DNA of 62,286 bases from Pseudodesulfovibrio sp. (GTDB taxonomy: Bacteria > Desulfobacterota > Desulfovibrionia > Desulfovibrionales > Desulfovibrionaceae): positions 1 through 62,286 of the forward strand of contig NZ_JAQUWN010000018.1 of NCBI RefSeq assembly GCF_028692895.1, in the 5' to 3' direction. Position numbers and translations under genes: made by a program. This document shows positions 49,483 through 58,140 of this stretch, in pieces (the stretch's first letter is position 1; each line of letters begins with the position of its first letter). The notes beneath the pieces are model-generated. The model was not told the origin of the DNA and ran no database searches. It saw only the letters and a program-made list of their open reading frames with translations.

Positions 49483-51630
49483 ATGAGTGATCTTGTTCCC
49501 CTGTTTCAGCCAAGGAGCGTCGCGCTGATCGGCGCTTCCTCAAACTCGAAGAAATACGGGTATTGGACGGCGAAAAGCCTTATCGAGAACGGTTTTGAGG
49601 GCGATATCCACCTCGTTTCCCGCACCGGCGGGGAAATCTTCGGACGCCCGACCTATCCCGACATCCTCGCCGTCCCCGGCGAGGTGGACCTGGCCATCAT
49701 CGCCATCGCGCCCAAGCACATCCTGCCCATCATGGAGCAATGCGTCGAAAAGGGCGTCAAATGCGCCATCGTCGTCTCCACCGGGTTCGGCGAGACCGGC
49801 CCGGAGGGCAAGGAGCTCGAACGCAAGATGCTGGAGATAGCCCGCAAGGGAAACATGCGGGTCCAGGGCCCGAACTGCATGGGCACCTACAGCTCGGCCA
49901 AGAGCATGAACGCGAGCATCATCGACCTGGCCCCCGGCCCCATGAGCCTGGTCCTCCAGAGCGGCAACTTCGGCATCGACATCAACTTCAACGCCAAGTC
50001 GCGCGGCCTCGGCTATAGCTGCTGGGCCACCATCGGCAACCAGATGGACATGCGCTTCCACGACTTCGTGGAGTACATCGAGGAGGACGAAAACACCAAG
50101 GTGCTCCTCCTCTACATGGAAGGCCTGCGGGTCGAAAGCGAGGAAGACGGACGGAAATTCCTGGAAGCTGCCAAGAAGACGGCCGCCAGGGTGCCCATCG
50201 CCGCCATCAAGATCGGCCGCAGCGCCGCGGGCGCCCGCGCCGCCGCTTCGCATACCGGCTCCCTCGCCGGCAGTGAAAAGATATTCGACGCGGCCCTCCG
50301 CCAGGCGGGCATCATCCGGGTGGACAGCCCCGGCCAGCTCCTGGACGCCGCCGAGGCCTTCTCCAAGTGCAAGCCCGCCAGGGGCAAGCGCATCGCCATC
50401 CTGACCGACGGCGGCGGGCACGGCGTCATGGCCACGGATTTCGCCGAAAAATACGGGCTCGAAGCGCCGGTCCTCTCGGAAGCCACCCAGGCCAAGCTGC
50501 GGGAAATCCTCATGCCCCACTGCCCGATCAAGAACCCCGTGGACCTGGCCGGCACGCCCGAGGCGGACATGTGGGTTTTCGACCGCTGCCTGGACGTCCT
50601 CATGAAGGACCCGGACGTTGACGGCATCGTCATCGTGGGTCTCTACGGCGGATACGCCGACCTCTCCGAGGAGTTCCGGGTCCTGGAGATGGACGTGGCC
50701 AAGAGCATGGTGGATAAGATCACCGCGGGCGACAAGCCGGTGGTCATGCACTCCATCTACCAGCCGCAGCATCCGGAATGCCTCGACTATATCAGCGAGC
50801 ACAGCATTCCCGTGTTCGGCGACGTGGACACGGCCGTCAGGACCATGGGCGTCCTCTCCACCTACAGCGACCTGAAAAAGGCCCTCAAGGAAGAGTCCGG
50901 CAACGAGCTGCCGAACATGCCCGCCGACCGCCGGGAAATGGCCGCCGCCATCCTCAGGACCGTCCGGGAGTCCGGCCGCACCAACCTCGTGGAGACCGAA
51001 GCCCGCAGCGTCCTCCGCTGCTACGGGCTCGACATCGCGGACGACTACCTGGCCACCACGGCGGATGAGGCCGCGGCCTTCTACGCCAAGATCGGCGGCA
51101 AGGTCGTCATGAAGATCGTTTCGCCCGACATCCTGCACAAGACGGATGCCGGCGGCGTCGCGCTGAACATCGATTCCGAGGCCAAGGCGCGGGACACCTT
51201 CACGCAGTTGGTGAAAAACGGGCGCACCTACAAGGCCGACGCCGACATCTTCGGCGTCATGCTGACCCCCATGCTCCCCGGCGGGGTCGAGTGCATCATC
51301 GGCTCGAGCCACGACAACACCTTCGGGCCGACCGTCATGTTCGGCCTGGGCGGCATCTTCGTGGAAATACTCAAGGACGTCGCCTTCCGGGTGGCCCCGG
51401 TCAACATGCCCGCCTGCCGGAGCATGATCCGGGAGATCAAGGGACTGGGCATGCTCCAGGGCGCTCGCGGGAGCAAGGCGTGCGACCTGGAGGCCCTGGC
51501 CGAGGCGGCCTGCATCATCTCCCACCTCGTGTCGGAGCTGCGCGAGATCGCGGAAGTCGATCTCAACCCGGTCTTTGCGTTGGAAAAGGGTCTGTCCATC
51601 GCCGACGCAAGAATCATTTTACACGGGTAA
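49483..51630 (+). CDS. acyl-CoA synthetase (ADP-forming), fused alpha-beta
   Basis: Converts acyl-CoA, ADP and phosphate to the free acid, CoA and ATP. The 715 residues comprise an N-terminal CoA-binding domain (SVALIGASSNSKKYGYWTAK), a succinyl-CoA-ligase-like flavodoxin domain with the catalytic His in SHTGSLAGSEKIF (His257, the position of the phosphorylated His in characterised archaeal enzymes), and a C-terminal ATP-grasp domain (VMKIVSPDILHKTDAGGVAL, EVDLNPVF). AAGGAG precedes the ATG. Downstream of a 2-oxoacid oxidoreductase it would harvest ATP from the acyl-CoA formed, as in peptide-fermenting archaea, and gives the cell a second ATP route separate from Pta-AckA. Confidence 0.92.
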   Translation: MSDLVPLFQPRSVALIGASSNSKKYGYWTAKSLIENGFEGDIHLVSRTGGEIFGRPTYPDILAVPGEVDLAIIAIAPKHILPIMEQCVEKGVKCAIVVSTGFGETGPEGKELERKMLEIARKGNMRVQGPNCMGTYSSAKSMNASIIDLAPGPMSLVLQSGNFGIDINFNAKSRGLGYSCWATIGNQMDMRFHDFVEYIEEDENTKVLLLYMEGLRVESEEDGRKFLEAAKKTAARVPIAAIKIGRSAAGARAAASHTGSLAGSEKIFDAALRQAGIIRVDSPGQLLDAAEAFSKCKPARGKRIAILTDGGGHGVMATDFAEKYGLEAPVLSEATQAKLREILMPHCPIKNPVDLAGTPEADMWVFDRCLDVLMKDPDVDGIVIVGLYGGYADLSEEFRVLEMDVAKSMVDKITAGDKPVVMHSIYQPQHPECLDYISEHSIPVFGDVDTAVRTMGVLSTYSDLKKALKEESGNELPNMPADRREMAAAILRTVRESGRTNLVETEARSVLRCYGLDIADDYLATTADEAAAFYAKIGGKVVMKIVSPDILHKTDAGGVALNIDSEAKARDTFTQLVKNGRTYKADADIFGVMLTPMLPGGVECIIGSSHDNTFGPTVMFGLGGIFVEILKDVAFRVAPVNMPACRSMIREIKGLGMLQGARGSKACDLEALAEAACIISHLVSELREIAEVDLNPVFALEKGLSIADARIILHG

Positions 51631-51668
51631 CAAACACCATATAAACTTTATATTCAAAGGGTCGGACC

Positions 51669-52994
51669 ATGAAAGACGTAAAGCGTTTTCCCACAACGAC
51701 AGGGCAGAGCTGGCTGGAAATGTCCGGGTACAAGTCCCACCAGTTCAAGGACCACTCCGAGCTGCGCGACGAGTACGACTACATCGTCATCGGCGCAGGC
51801 TACGGCGGACAGGGGGCGGCCAGGCACCTGTCCGAGCTCCATCCCGATGCGAAGATCGCCGTGTTCGAGGCCATCAAGATCGGCGACAATGACAGCGGCA
51901 AGAACGCCGGCTTCATCATCGACGTGCCCCACGACTTCGGCGACCAGGGAGCCTCCTCCTTCGAGGAGAACCAGAAATACTTCCAGCTCAACACCTTCAT
52001 CATCAAGTGGATGGAGGACACGATCAAGGAAAAGGGCATCGAGGACGTGGACTGGGACCACTGCGGCAAGTACCTGTGCTGCTCCGAGACCAAGAGCTTC
52101 AAGCTCATCGACCACGAGATCGAAGAGCTCAAGCGCATGAACTGCAACTACGAGGTGGTCGAGGGCGACGAGCTCTACCGGCGCACCGGCACGCGGTACT
52201 ACAAGAAGGCCCTCTACACGTCCGGCACCGTGCTCATCAACCCCGCGGACGTGCTGCGCGGGCTCTTCAGCGTCATGCCGGAAAACGTCGACGTCTTCGA
52301 GGAATGCCCGGTCATGCGCATCGACGAGGGCAGCCCGAGCAGCATCGTCCTCAGAAGCGGCAAGCGGGTCAAGGGCAAGTTCGTCCTGGTGACCGGCGGC
52401 CCGTTCATCCCCGAGTTCGGCATCGGCAAGAAGGTCTTCTGCCCCGTCCTCTCCTACGGCGCGTTCACCCGCCGGTTCACGGACGAGGAAATGCGGCATC
52501 TGGCCGGGGTCAAGCCCTGGGGCTGCACGGCCGGGCATCCGGCCGGGACGACCGTCCGCTTCACCCGCGACAATCGCGTCTTCGTGCGCAACGGCTTCTC
52601 CTTCGCCACCCACCTCACGACCTCGCACCAGCGCATCCAGCGGGCCATCCCCAAGCTGCGGAAGGCCTACGAGAACCGCTTCCCGGAGCTCAAGCACGTC
52701 AACTTCGAGTTCGTGTACGGCGGCATGATCAACATGACCATGAACTACCGCCCCCTGATGATGCAGCAGCATCCCACCGTGTTCGCCTCGGCCAGCGGCG
52801 AGGGGGCGGGCGTCGCCAAGACCAGCCTCCTCGGCTACTACCTGGCGGAATGGGTCAGCGGCATCAGCAGCCAGAACCTCGACTTCCTCAGAAGAATATC
52901 CACGCCCAAACGGCTGCCCCCCGAACCCTTCCTGACCATGGGGGCCAAGGCCCGGCTCATGTTCGAAGAGTTCAACGCCAAGACGGAAATCTAA
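51669..52994 (+). CDS. FAD-dependent amine/amino-acid oxidoreductase (DAO family)
   Basis: A 441-residue flavoprotein with the dinucleotide motif YDYIVIGAGYGGQGAARHLS (about residues 36-55) and the C-terminal SASGEGAGVAKTSLLGYYLA segment of the DAO fold. The DAO family oxidises D-amino acids, glycine, sarcosine and other secondary or primary amines to imines. There is no signal peptide, so it is cytoplasmic. Unlike oxidases, in an anaerobe it would pass electrons to another carrier, not oxygen. The next gene encodes RidA, which removes reactive imines, a strong hint that the product is an imine or enamine. The precise substrate is unknown. Confidence 0.85.
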   Translation: MKDVKRFPTTTGQSWLEMSGYKSHQFKDHSELRDEYDYIVIGAGYGGQGAARHLSELHPDAKIAVFEAIKIGDNDSGKNAGFIIDVPHDFGDQGASSFEENQKYFQLNTFIIKWMEDTIKEKGIEDVDWDHCGKYLCCSETKSFKLIDHEIEELKRMNCNYEVVEGDELYRRTGTRYYKKALYTSGTVLINPADVLRGLFSVMPENVDVFEECPVMRIDEGSPSSIVLRSGKRVKGKFVLVTGGPFIPEFGIGKKVFCPVLSYGAFTRRFTDEEMRHLAGVKPWGCTAGHPAGTTVRFTRDNRVFVRNGFSFATHLTTSHQRIQRAIPKLRKAYENRFPELKHVNFEFVYGGMINMTMNYRPLMMQQHPTVFASASGEGAGVAKTSLLGYYLAEWVSGISSQNLDFLRRISTPKRLPPEPFLTMGAKARLMFEEFNAKTEI

Positions 52995-53008
52995 CACCAC
53001 CCTAGCCC

Positions 53009-53066
53009 ACTCCTGCAATATGGAAAGGATGCCGTGAAGCCCCTCCGGCATCCTTTCCGCAGGAGT
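53009..53066 (+). terminator. two-tier intercistronic hairpin between the DAO and ridA genes
   Basis: An outer eight-base stem (ACTCCTGC with GCAGGAGT) and an inner 13-base stem (GGAAAGGATGCCG with CGGCATCCTTTCC), with five unpaired bases on the left side only. It has no T-run. It is likely to protect or separate the upstream message, or lower expression of the downstream genes. Confidence 0.65.
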
Positions 53067-53088
53067 CAAACGCCCAAAGGAGTTTGAC

Positions 53089-53466
53089 ATGGAGTTCATC
53101 AATTCGCCCGAATGTTCTGAAGTCATAGGCCCTTACAGCCATTGCGTGAAGGCCGGCAACACCTACTACATCTGCGGCCAGGTGCCCTTCCACCCCATTT
53201 CTGGCCAGGTCGTGGGCACCACGATCAAGGAACAGGCCTTCCAGACCCTGTTCAACCTGAAGCTGGTTCTGGACGCCGCGGGCCTCGATATCACCGACAT
53301 CGCCAAGACCACCGTTTTCCTGACCAGCATGGATGATTTCAACGACTTCAACGAGGTCTACGCCGAGTTCATGGGGGACCACCGCCCGGCGCGTCTCTGC
53401 CTCGGGGCCAGCGAGATCGCCCACGGCTGCCTGCTGGAAATGGATGCGGTCGCCTACAAGGAATAG
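53089..53466 (+). CDS. ridA: RidA-family 2-iminoacid/enamine deaminase
   Basis: A 125-residue member of the YjgF/YER057c/UK114 family. It keeps IGPYSHCVKAGNTYYICGQ, the catalytic-type Arg in RPARLCLGAS and the Glu in LLEMDAVAYKE. RidA hydrolyses reactive imines and enamines, giving 2-oxoacids and ammonium, and protects PLP enzymes. Next to a flavin amine oxidoreductase and a 2-oxoacid oxidoreductase it would supply the 2-oxoacid. GGAG precedes the ATG. Confidence 0.93.
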   Translation: MEFINSPECSEVIGPYSHCVKAGNTYYICGQVPFHPISGQVVGTTIKEQAFQTLFNLKLVLDAAGLDITDIAKTTVFLTSMDDFNDFNEVYAEFMGDHRPARLCLGASEIAHGCLLEMDAVAYKE

Positions 53467-53530
53467 ATGCCAAACGCGTTGTGGCCTTTCAACCTTTCAA
53501 CAAACTACTGCCCTTACTGTGAGGTGTACG

Positions 53531-54880
53531 ATGGTGCCTAATGGACAGAGAGGTGTTAATTTTGACCATGCCCCGTTCTCGCCCGTGCATAGAAAAATCG
53601 CGGTCGGGACCTTCATGGGCCAGATCTGCGACGGTTACATCCTGGGCATTGTCGGCATTGCCCTGACCTATGCCACGGGAGCCCTCGGGCTGAACGGCTT
53701 CTGGATGGGACTGATCGGAGCCGGCGCGCTCTTCGGCATCCTGCTCGGCAGCCTGCTCGGCGGAATCATCATCGACAAGGTCGGCAGAAAGACCGCCTAT
53801 TCTTTTGTTGCGGTCTTCAGCCTGGCGCTGTCCGTCCTGCAGTTTTTCCTGTCCGATCCCGCAACCCTGGTGGCGGTCCGCTTCCTGCTGGGCATGTGCG
53901 TGGGCGCGGACTACACGGTCGGCGTGGCCCTGCTCAGCGAGTGGACCCCGGAACGGATTCGGACCAAAATGATGAGCTGGCTCATGGCCGCCTGGACCTT
54001 CGGCTACATCATCTCCTACTTCGCCGGTCTGCTCATCGCCTCCAAGGGCGGCGACATGGGTGAAAACGGCTGGCGGTGGATCATTTCCTCCTCCGCCGTG
54101 CTCGCCCTGCTCACTCTGATCGTCCGCGTCGGCTCCCCGGAATCCCCGAGCTGGACGCTGGCCAAGAGGGGCTCCCATGCGGCCCTCGAACTGATCCACC
54201 GCCAACTCGGCGAGGGCTACGCCCTGCCGGAAAAGAAGGAGCAGGCGCCTTCCGCCTCGTTCTTCCGCCTCTTCAGCCCCGAGCTGTGGCGCAACACCAT
54301 CACCTCCTGCACCTTCTTCCTCTGCCAGGTCCTGCCCTTCTTCGCCATCTCCATCTTCCTCCCCGTGGTCGTCGAGGGGCTGCACATCGCCAACCCCCAC
54401 GCCTCGGGCATGATGTACAACGGCTTCACCATGGTCGGCGTCATCATCGGCATCCTGATCGCCGACGTCATCTCCCGCCGCGCGTTCCTGTTGTGGACCT
54501 TCTACGGCGCCGCGGCCATCCTGACCGTCATGACCGTCTGGCAGAACATGCCGCCCACCCTCGCGTTGATCCTGCTGGGCGCCTTCTCCACCGTGCTGGC
54601 CATCTCCATCGTGGCCGAATGGCTGTATCCGCCCGAGCTCTTCCCCACTGAACTCAGGGGTTCCGGCGTGGGCCTGACCATTGCCGCCAGCCGCATCGGC
54701 GCCGGCATGGGCACCTGGATGCTGCCGGTCGTCATGGAGCAGTACGGCGTCACCGTCACCCTGGGCTGCTGCATCGCCACCCTGGTCATCGGCGGCATCG
54801 TCTGCCAAATCCTGGCGCCCGAGACCTCGCCCCGGTTCATGAAAGCCCGTTCCCAAGCCACACCCGCAACCTCCGTCTAG
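53531..54880 (+). CDS. MFS transporter, metabolite:H+ symporter type
   Basis: A 449-residue, 12-span transporter. It has the loop 2-3 motif GGIIIDKVGRKTAYS and the mirrored ELRGSGVGLTIAASRIGAG region, typical of the sugar/metabolite-proton (MHS, AAHS-like) group. GAGGTG precedes the ATG at 53531. It is the last gene of the oxidation operon and is followed by a strong terminator. It may import a second form of the substrate or export an acid product; the BCCT protein is the other transporter of the set. Confidence 0.9.
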   Translation: MVPNGQRGVNFDHAPFSPVHRKIAVGTFMGQICDGYILGIVGIALTYATGALGLNGFWMGLIGAGALFGILLGSLLGGIIIDKVGRKTAYSFVAVFSLALSVLQFFLSDPATLVAVRFLLGMCVGADYTVGVALLSEWTPERIRTKMMSWLMAAWTFGYIISYFAGLLIASKGGDMGENGWRWIISSSAVLALLTLIVRVGSPESPSWTLAKRGSHAALELIHRQLGEGYALPEKKEQAPSASFFRLFSPELWRNTITSCTFFLCQVLPFFAISIFLPVVVEGLHIANPHASGMMYNGFTMVGVIIGILIADVISRRAFLLWTFYGAAAILTVMTVWQNMPPTLALILLGAFSTVLAISIVAEWLYPPELFPTELRGSGVGLTIAASRIGAGMGTWMLPVVMEQYGVTVTLGCCIATLVIGGIVCQILAPETSPRFMKARSQATPATSV

Positions 54881-54920
54881 CATGCCGGGCACGTCTTAAC
54901 CCCGGCATGACCCGTCCTCA

Positions 54921-54965
54921 CGATGTCCCCCGGCACGCCTTCCTCCGGGGGACATCGCCTTTTTT
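54921..54965 (+). terminator. rho-independent terminator of the oxidation operon
   Basis: A perfect 13-bp stem (CGATGTCCCCCGG with CCGGGGGACATCG), 11-base loop, then CCTTTTTT. It ends just before the next gene's ribosome site, so the following gene needs another promoter or read-through. Confidence 0.93.
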
Positions 54966-54979
54966 CGGAGTCACTATCC

Positions 54980-55873
54980 ATGTCCACCCGGACCATGCAC
55001 CTGTCCACACTTTCCTCCGGTTACGGCTTCACCGTCCTGGCCGCCTTCAGTTGGTCCCTGATGACCCTGTTCGCAAAGGCCATGCTCGCGGCGGGCCTCT
55101 CCCCCATGGAAATCTCGTTCTGGCGGGCGGCCATCGGCGGCCTCTGCTTCATCGCCTCCGCCGCCTCCCTCCGCACGCTGCGGATTCCGCCGGCCCGTGC
55201 GCTGCTTTTCATCCTCTGGGGAGTGCTGAGCGTCGCCGGGCTGTTCTACGTATTCCTGACGTCCATCCAGTACAACGGAGCGGCCATGGGGGAGATACTG
55301 CTCTACACGGCTCCGGTCTGGGTGGCCGTCTTCTCCCGGTACATCTCGGGCGAGAACGTCTCGAGACGGAAATGGACCGCCATCGCCATGGCCCTTTGCG
55401 GCGTGGCCTTCGTCTGTTTCTCCGGCGGCAGCATCCGGGGCGGGTTCTCCCCGGTCGGCATCCTCTGCGGCCTGGCCTCGGGGCTGTGCTACGCCATGCA
55501 ATACCCGTTCTTCAAATACTGGCAGAAGCATCATAGGACCGAGACGATATACGCCTACATGGAAATCGGCGGCGTCCTGGCCATGCTGCCCTTCGTCCGT
55601 TTTCACACGCCCTACGCGCCGCAGACGTGGTCGATGGTCGTGCTCATGGCGTTCTTCACGGGCTATCTCGCGTTCTGGGCCTACGGCCAGGGATTGCGGC
55701 GGCTGCCGCAGGTGCATGTGGCCGTACTCTGCAACCTGGAGCCGATCCTGGGCACGGCGTGGGCCTGCTGGTTCTTCGGCGAGAACTTCACCCCGGCGGG
55801 GTGGGCAGGGTTCTCCCTCATCCTCGTCGCCGTCCTGATCCTGGCCACGGAGCGGGCCCGACATGCCGGGTAA
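54980..55873 (+). CDS. DMT-superfamily (EamA) transporter
   Basis: A 297-residue protein with ten predicted membrane segments in two EamA repeats (FTVLAAFSWSLMTLFAKAML… and PVGILCGLASGLCYAMQYPF…). EamA proteins export amino acids or other small metabolites. CGGAG precedes the ATG at 54980, within the tail of the terminator. Its last 11 bases overlap the start of the lpxB-like gene, so the three following genes are likely co-transcribed with it. Confidence 0.9.
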   Translation: MSTRTMHLSTLSSGYGFTVLAAFSWSLMTLFAKAMLAAGLSPMEISFWRAAIGGLCFIASAASLRTLRIPPARALLFILWGVLSVAGLFYVFLTSIQYNGAAMGEILLYTAPVWVAVFSRYISGENVSRRKWTAIAMALCGVAFVCFSGGSIRGGFSPVGILCGLASGLCYAMQYPFFKYWQKHHRTETIYAYMEIGGVLAMLPFVRFHTPYAPQTWSMVVLMAFFTGYLAFWAYGQGLRRLPQVHVAVLCNLEPILGTAWACWFFGENFTPAGWAGFSLILVAVLILATERARHAG

Positions 55874-56987
55874 CATCTGGATCAATTGCAGCGAGGCGTC
55901 CGGCGACATGTACGCCGGGGCCCTGGCGGGCGAGCTGCTCCGCCTGGACCCCCAGCTCGAAATCGGCGGCCTGGGCGGGCGGATGCTGGCGCTCGGCGGC
56001 GCCAAGGTGCACTTTCCCATGACCAGGCTGTGCTTCGCCGGGTTCATCGACGTGCTCCGCGGTCTGCCCGGCATCTTCCGCCTGCACCGCGAGATCGTGC
56101 GGGCATGGAAACGGAGCCGCCCGGACGTGGTCGTCATGATCGACTGCCCGGACTTCAACCTGCCGCTGGCCAAGGCCGCCCACGCCATGGGCATCCCGGT
56201 TCTCTACTTCATCGCCCCGCAGTTCTGGGCCTGGAAGCAGCAGGGGCTGAACACCCTTCGGCGCTGCGTGCGCAGCACGCTCTGCGCCCTGCCCTTCGAG
56301 CCCTCGTTCCTTCGCGGCAAGGGGTGCCGGTCGGCGTATGGAGGCCACCCCCTCCTGGACGTGATCCCCCTGCAACGCCTGGATCGCATCACGCCCGACC
56401 GCTACCAGGTGGGCATCATGCCGGGAAGCCGGAAAAAGGAGGTCGCCTTCCTCCTGCCCGAATTTGCGGAGGCGGCGGCGCGCCTCCACCGCGAAATGCC
56501 CTGGATCTTCTTTTCCATCGCCAGGGCCCCGGGCATCAGCCGACGCTATCTGCGCCGATTCTGGCCGGACGGCGTCCCCGCCGTCATCGTGGAGCCCGAC
56601 GAGCGGTTCGAGATGATACGGCGGTCCGGCATGGTGCTGGCGGCGTCGGGGACGGCGACGCTTGAAACCGGCCTGATCGGGACTCCGACCATCGTCGCCT
56701 ACAAGATCGATCCCCCGGCGGCCTACCTCCTGCGCAGGCTGGCCACGTCGAAATGGATCAGCCTTACCAACATCCTGTTCCGCGAGGAGTTGTTCCCGGA
56801 ATACCTCCAGGAGCGCGCCACGGCGGACAACTGCCACGCGCAAATGGCGGCATGGCTGAACGACCCCGGCATGCTGCTGAACATCCGCAACAAATTGCAA
56901 GAGCTGCGCCGCATCGCCGGCCCCTCGGGAGGAATCCGGTTCGCGGCGGAAACGATTCTTGCCCAACGAAAAGGAGAACGGCAATGA
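55863..56987 (+). CDS. lpxB: lipid-A-disaccharide synthase-like glycosyltransferase
   Basis: A 374-residue GT19 protein. LpxB joins UDP-diacylglucosamine and lipid X in lipid A synthesis at the inner membrane. Visible motifs include NCSEASGDMYAGALAGELL, GLGGRMLALGG, VMIDCPDFNLPLAKAA, YFIAPQFWAWKQQG, YGGHPLLDV, GIMPGSRKKEVAFLLPEFAEA and SGTATLETGLIGTPTIVAYK. The start overlaps the EamA gene by 11 bases and its stop overlaps proC by four. It lacks the usual lpx neighbours, so it may be either the only lpxB or a specialised paralogue. Confidence 0.9.
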   Translation: MPGNIWINCSEASGDMYAGALAGELLRLDPQLEIGGLGGRMLALGGAKVHFPMTRLCFAGFIDVLRGLPGIFRLHREIVRAWKRSRPDVVVMIDCPDFNLPLAKAAHAMGIPVLYFIAPQFWAWKQQGLNTLRRCVRSTLCALPFEPSFLRGKGCRSAYGGHPLLDVIPLQRLDRITPDRYQVGIMPGSRKKEVAFLLPEFAEAAARLHREMPWIFFSIARAPGISRRYLRRFWPDGVPAVIVEPDERFEMIRRSGMVLAASGTATLETGLIGTPTIVAYKIDPPAAYLLRRLATSKWISLTNILFREELFPEYLQERATADNCHAQMAAWLNDPGMLLNIRNKLQELRRIAGPSGGIRFAAETILAQRKGERQ

Positions 56988-57790
56988 ACATCGGCTTCAT
57001 CGGAACGGGCAACATGGGCGGGGCCATCATCCGGACGCTCGGAGACATGGAGGGCGTCACCGTCTTCGGGGTGAACCAGACCAGAAGCAAACTGGAGGCG
57101 CTGGCCAAGGAAACCGGGCTCATCCCGTGCGCCGGCATTCGGGAGCTGACGGAGAAATCGGACATCGTCGTCCTGGCCGTGAAGCCGCAGCACGCCAAGG
57201 GGGTATGGCCCGAAGCCATTCCGGCCTTGACAAAGGACAAGTGCCTGGTTTCCATTGCGGCGGGCCTGACCCAGGAGGACCTGCGGCGCGGCGTGGACGG
57301 CGTCTGCCCCGTCGTCCGCACCATGCCCAACACCCCGGCCCTGATCGGCGAGGGCGTCACCGCCGTGTGCTTCGACGACCCCGGCCTGACCGACCGGCAA
57401 AAAGAGGGCGTGCGGGCCGTGTTTCAACACACGGGAGACGTCCACGTCCTGCCGGAGCCGCTGTTCGACGTCTTTACCGCGGTGATCGGCTCGGGCCCGG
57501 CATTCATCTTCTACCTCATCGAAACCATGATCGAGTCCGGGGTGGAATTGGGGCTGGAGCGGGAGAGCTCCTCCCGCATGGTCAAGAAACTGTTCCGGGG
57601 CGCGAGCCTCATGGCGGAGCAGTCGGACCGGCACATCGCCCTGCTCCGGGAGATGTCCGTGGCCCCGCGCGGGACGACCATCGCCGCCCTGGCCCATTTC
57701 GATCGCACCGCCGTGCGCGGGAACATCATGGATGCGATCCGGGCCGCCTATGACCGGAGCGTGGAGATGGGCGGCGGCTCCATGTCCTAG
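56984..57790 (+). CDS. proC: pyrroline-5-carboxylate reductase
   Basis: A 268-residue enzyme that reduces 1-pyrroline-5-carboxylate to proline with NAD(P)H in the cytoplasm. It has the Rossmann start MNIGFIGTGNMGGAI, the AVKPQHAKGVWPEA segment, VRTMPNTPALIGEGVTAV and the C-terminal TAVIGSGPAFIFYLIETMI region. The ATG at 56984 overlaps the lpxB stop (ATGA) and has AAGGAG before it. Its link with lpxB is unexplained; overlap suggests co-transcription only. Confidence 0.95.
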   Translation: MNIGFIGTGNMGGAIIRTLGDMEGVTVFGVNQTRSKLEALAKETGLIPCAGIRELTEKSDIVVLAVKPQHAKGVWPEAIPALTKDKCLVSIAAGLTQEDLRRGVDGVCPVVRTMPNTPALIGEGVTAVCFDDPGLTDRQKEGVRAVFQHTGDVHVLPEPLFDVFTAVIGSGPAFIFYLIETMIESGVELGLERESSSRMVKKLFRGASLMAEQSDRHIALLREMSVAPRGTTIAALAHFDRTAVRGNIMDAIRAAYDRSVEMGGGSMS

Positions 57791-57852
57791 GCTCACCGGC
57801 GAGGTGCCGGAAACAACCGCCCGCGCCTCGGCGCAGGGCAACGTGAACGGAC

Positions 57853-58140
57853 ATGAAACAGGATAAAAGAGGCCGGCAGGCCGACCGGGAAGCGCTCCTC
57901 GCCCTGGCCGTCTATGCCCTGTATTTCGCCTGGTGGTACGCCTGCGGCTACGGCCTGGGCTCGGGCGACCCCGAAACGTACGACTACGTTTTCGGGTTCC
58001 CCGCCTGGTTCTTCTACAGTTGCATCGTGGGCTATCCGCTCATCACCCTCCTGCTCTGGGCGGTCATCCGGTTCCTCTTCAGGGATATGCCCCTGGACGC
58101 CGACGGCCCGGCCCCGGAAGAGAGAGACGGCAAGCAATGA
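57853..58140 (+). CDS. YhdT/DUF997-family small membrane protein
   Basis: A 95-residue protein with two membrane segments (LALAVYALYFAWWYACGYGL and IVGYPLITLLLWAVIRFLF), matching the YhdT family that is usually encoded immediately before the sodium:pantothenate symporter. The stop overlaps the next start by four bases. The function is unknown; it is probably a subunit or chaperone of PanF. Confidence 0.88.
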   Translation: MKQDKRGRQADREALLALAVYALYFAWWYACGYGLGSGDPETYDYVFGFPAWFFYSCIVGYPLITLLLWAVIRFLFRDMPLDADGPAPEERDGKQ

